Source: Korobacter sp963703075 (GTDB taxonomy: Bacteria; Acidobacteriota; Terriglobia; Terriglobales; Acidobacteriaceae). From it: a DNA stretch of 64,000 nucleotides. How positions within the stretch are numbered: the first letter of the stretch is position 1; every line of letters begins with the position of its first letter. Made by a program: the position numbers and the translations under genes. Location: contig OY969786.1 in NCBI GenBank assembly GCA_963703075.1, positions 2,976,001 to 3,040,000 on the forward strand, in the 5' to 3' direction. The notes beneath the pieces were generated by a model. It was not told where the DNA came from and ran no database searches. It worked only from the letters and a program-made list of their open reading frames with translations. This document shows, piece after piece, positions 62,396-64,000 of this stretch.

Positions 62396-63192
62396 AGATC
62401 GATTTGATCACCATCTTCCCCGAGTTTTTTCGCGGCCCGCTCGATCATGGCATCGTGAACCGGGCGATGAAAGCGGGGATCCTGGAGATCGCAATCCGCG
62501 ATTTGCGCGAGTTTACGCATGACCGGCACCGTACCGTCGACGATCGCCCGTTTGGCGGCGGCGAAGGCATGGTGTTGAAGCCCGAGCCGATATTCGAATG
62601 CCTGGAGGCGATGCAGGTTGCGCCGCGCGAGCAGCGAGAATACGAGCGGGTGCTGGTGCTCTCGCCGCAAGGTCGCTTGTTCGATCAGGGCATGGCGCTG
62701 GAGTTGAGCAAGCTCGATCGCCTGGTGCTAATCAGCGGGCGCTACGAGGGCATCGACGAGCGGGTTTCAGAGGTGCTGGCGGATGGCGAAGTTTCGATCG
62801 GCGACTTTGTTTTAAGCGGCGGCGAACTGGGCGCGGCGATCATCGTGGATGCAGTCACGCGGTTGCTGCCCGGCGCATTGGGGAATGCCGATTCGGCGCG
62901 GCAGGAGTCGTTCACCGCGGTGGAAAAAGAGTTGGGCAACGGACCTGACTCAACCTGCGGTTCCGGCGGATTGCTGGATTATCCGCACTATACCCGGCCG
63001 GCGGAGTTTCGCGGCCACGCGGTTCCCGAGGTCTTGCAGAACGGGAACCACGATGAGATCCGGCAGTGGCGCCGACAGCGCGCGCTGGAGAAGACGTTCA
63101 GGAATCGTCCCGACTTATTGGACGGGGCCGAGTTGAGTAAGGAAGACCGGAAGTATCTCGCCGCGTTGCGAGATCAACGAGATTCGTTTTAG
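62392..63192 (+). CDS. trmD: tRNA (guanine-N1)-methyltransferase TrmD
   Basis: The 266-residue product has the TrmD trefoil-knot motifs: KIDLITIFPEFFRGPLDHGI, DDRPFGGGEGMVLKPEPIFE, VLVLSPQGRLFDQ, ISGRYEGIDERV, and EVSIGDFVLSGGELGAAIIV followed by YPHYTRPAEFRGHAVPEVL. It methylates N1 of G37 in tRNAs with a G36-G37 sequence, using SAM, which prevents +1 frameshifting. The start overlaps the rimM stop. Its C-terminus is followed 12 bases later by rplS. Confidence 0.97.
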   Translation: MKIDLITIFPEFFRGPLDHGIVNRAMKAGILEIAIRDLREFTHDRHRTVDDRPFGGGEGMVLKPEPIFECLEAMQVAPREQREYERVLVLSPQGRLFDQGMALELSKLDRLVLISGRYEGIDERVSEVLADGEVSIGDFVLSGGELGAAIIVDAVTRLLPGALGNADSARQESFTAVEKELGNGPDSTCGSGGLLDYPHYTRPAEFRGHAVPEVLQNGNHDEIRQWRRQRALEKTFRNRPDLLDGAELSKEDRKYLAALRDQRDSF

Positions 63193-63204
63193 AAGGAAGA
63201 AATC

Positions 63205-63552
63205 ATGTCGAATTCACAGGTCATTGAAAAGATGTTGGCGAAAACCAAGCGTACCGACCTCCCATCGTTTGCCCCGGGAGACACGGTCCGCGTGCATGTC
63301 AAAATTAAGGAAGGCGATAAAGAGCGCCTGCAGGCGTTCGAGGGCGTGGTCATCGGCAAGAGCAATGGCCTGCAGCCCAGCTTTACCGTCCGCAAGATCA
63401 GCTTCGGACAAGGCGTGGAGCGTATCTTCCCCACCAATTCGAAGGTCATCGACAAGGTGGAAGTGCTGCGTTCGTCGAAAGTGCGCCGCGCCAAGCTGTA
63501 TTACTTGCGCGCCCTGCGAGGCAAAGCTGCGCGTTTGAAAGAAGTCGACTAA
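63205..63552 (+). CDS. rplS: 50S ribosomal protein L19
   Basis: The 115-residue protein is L19: LPSFAPGDTVRVHVKIKEGD, LQAFEGVVIGKSNG, SFTVRKISFGQGVERIFP and RSSKVRRAKLYYLRALRGKA. An AGAAGGAAG ribosome-binding site lies before the ATG at 63205. L19 sits at the 30S-50S interface. A weak GGCCA/TGGCC hairpin follows the stop (63566-63594), without a T-run. Confidence 0.97.
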   Translation: MSNSQVIEKMLAKTKRTDLPSFAPGDTVRVHVKIKEGDKERLQAFEGVVIGKSNGLQPSFTVRKISFGQGVERIFPTNSKVIDKVEVLRSSKVRRAKLYYLRALRGKAARLKEVD

Positions 63553-63695
63553 TTGGATTTCCGCGGGCCATCCCGTCGAACGGACAGGGTGGCCGCTCCA
63601 ATCCAGTTCTCATGCTGAAACTCGGCAGACCGGACTGGAGCCGGCTTCTGCCGCTCTTACTGCAGAGGGCTCAGCCCCTGAGGTAAGTATTCGCC

Positions 63696-64000
63696 GTGCC
63701 TCCCTCCAAGAAATCTTCGCTGAAATCGAAAGATGGCAAACCGCTCTCCAAGGCCGCTGCGAAACTGCGTCTGCTCAAGAAACTGAAATGTACGACGAAA
63801 TTTGAGAAGCTCGCCTGGTGCACGGGGGCGAAGTTCGTCGCTGGGGTCGATGAAGTCGGACGTGGCGCTCTCTTCGGTCCGGTCGTGGCGGCCGCCGTCA
63901 TTCTCGATCCTACCTATCGTATCAAGGGCTTGCGCGATTCCAAGCTGCTGCCCGCCGACCGTCGCGAGGTACTCTCGGAACGTATCCAGGAGCACTCGAT
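63696..64000 (+). CDS. rnhB: Ribonuclease HII, 3' end outside the window
   Basis: A GTG at 63696 starts a Lys-rich leader (KKSSLKSKDGKPLSKAAAKL), after which the frame reads FVAGVDEVGRGALFGPVVAA and GLRDSKLLPADRREVL. These are the active-site Asp-Glu strand and SK-L motif of RNase HII, which cuts RNA in RNA-DNA hybrids. About 101 codons are visible and there is no stop before the window ends. The position after rplS matches the conserved cluster. Confidence 0.93.
   Translation, partial: MPPSKKSSLKSKDGKPLSKAAAKLRLLKKLKCTTKFEKLAWCTGAKFVAGVDEVGRGALFGPVVAAAVILDPTYRIKGLRDSKLLPADRREVLSERIQEHS

Noticed and set aside
63613..63684. A 23-codon plus-strand open frame between rplS and rnhB (MLKLGRPDWSRLL...)
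   Set aside because: No ribosome-binding site or conservation evidence; too short to support by reading alone.

Overview
The window looks like a chromosomal segment of an Acidobacteriota bacterium of the Koribacter/Terriglobia type. This is inferred from gene content alone: a GWxTD-domain protein, carboxypeptidase-regulatory-domain TonB receptors with glycine-rich loops, DUF5666 repeats, a VWFA-related secreted protein, an FG-GAP/choice-of-anchor-D surface protein and many secreted beta-propellers. Genes are densely packed on both strands. No CRISPR array, insertion sequence, prophage or transposase is visible.

Layout. 1-5.9 kb: the 3' part of an exopolysaccharide operon (GT4, WecG/TagA, sugar-phosphate transferase, GT87 with a C-terminal propeller, FkbM methyltransferase). 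6.1-15.4 kb: a secreted propeller, then a minus-strand set (porin, cupredoxin, acyltransferase) divergent from a hybrid histidine kinase, then a Tat-type PhoD phosphatase. 15.4-19.9 kb: a TonB-C-like remnant, initiator tRNA-Met, and a GWxTD protein with a plug-less barrel behind a good sigma70-type promoter. 20.2-26 kb: a MacA/MacB-like adaptor and ATPase closed by a strong terminator with no permease, an unknown secreted protein, a BBP2 porin and a penicillin-binding protein. 26.5-33.7 kb: a GAF/PAS histidine kinase and two tandem acetyl-CoA synthetase paralogues. 34-40.4 kb: a lipoprotein, a single-domain response regulator, and a DUF5666-TonB receptor operon. 40.5-49.2 kb: DUF4242, SPFH-zinc ribbon, cupin, quinone reductase, a VWFA-like protein, a diguanylate cyclase, a DUF2844-DUF3443 pair and a PilZ protein. 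49.3-61 kb: GH2 glycosidase, lactonase-like propeller, FG-GAP surface protein, PAS kinase, secreted DinB-like protein, NUDIX, Lgt and a DUF1906 hydrolase-like protein. 61.2-64 kb: the conserved rpsP-khpA-rimM-trmD-rplS-rnhB cluster, running off the end.

The main theme is the cell envelope: polysaccharide assembly, outer-membrane barrels, surface and secreted proteins, and signal transduction (three histidine kinases, one lone receiver, a c-di-GMP synthase and a PilZ receptor). The most unusual items are a lipoprotein with two pepsin-like DTGS motifs (DUF3443) paired with DUF2844, a VWFA-like protein whose first metal-site motif is lost, and a MacAB-like set without a permease. Three genes (the GT87 gene, rimM and the GH2 start) carry single-base frame breaks, which could be sequence errors or real mutations. 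All calls are by reading; no database search was run.
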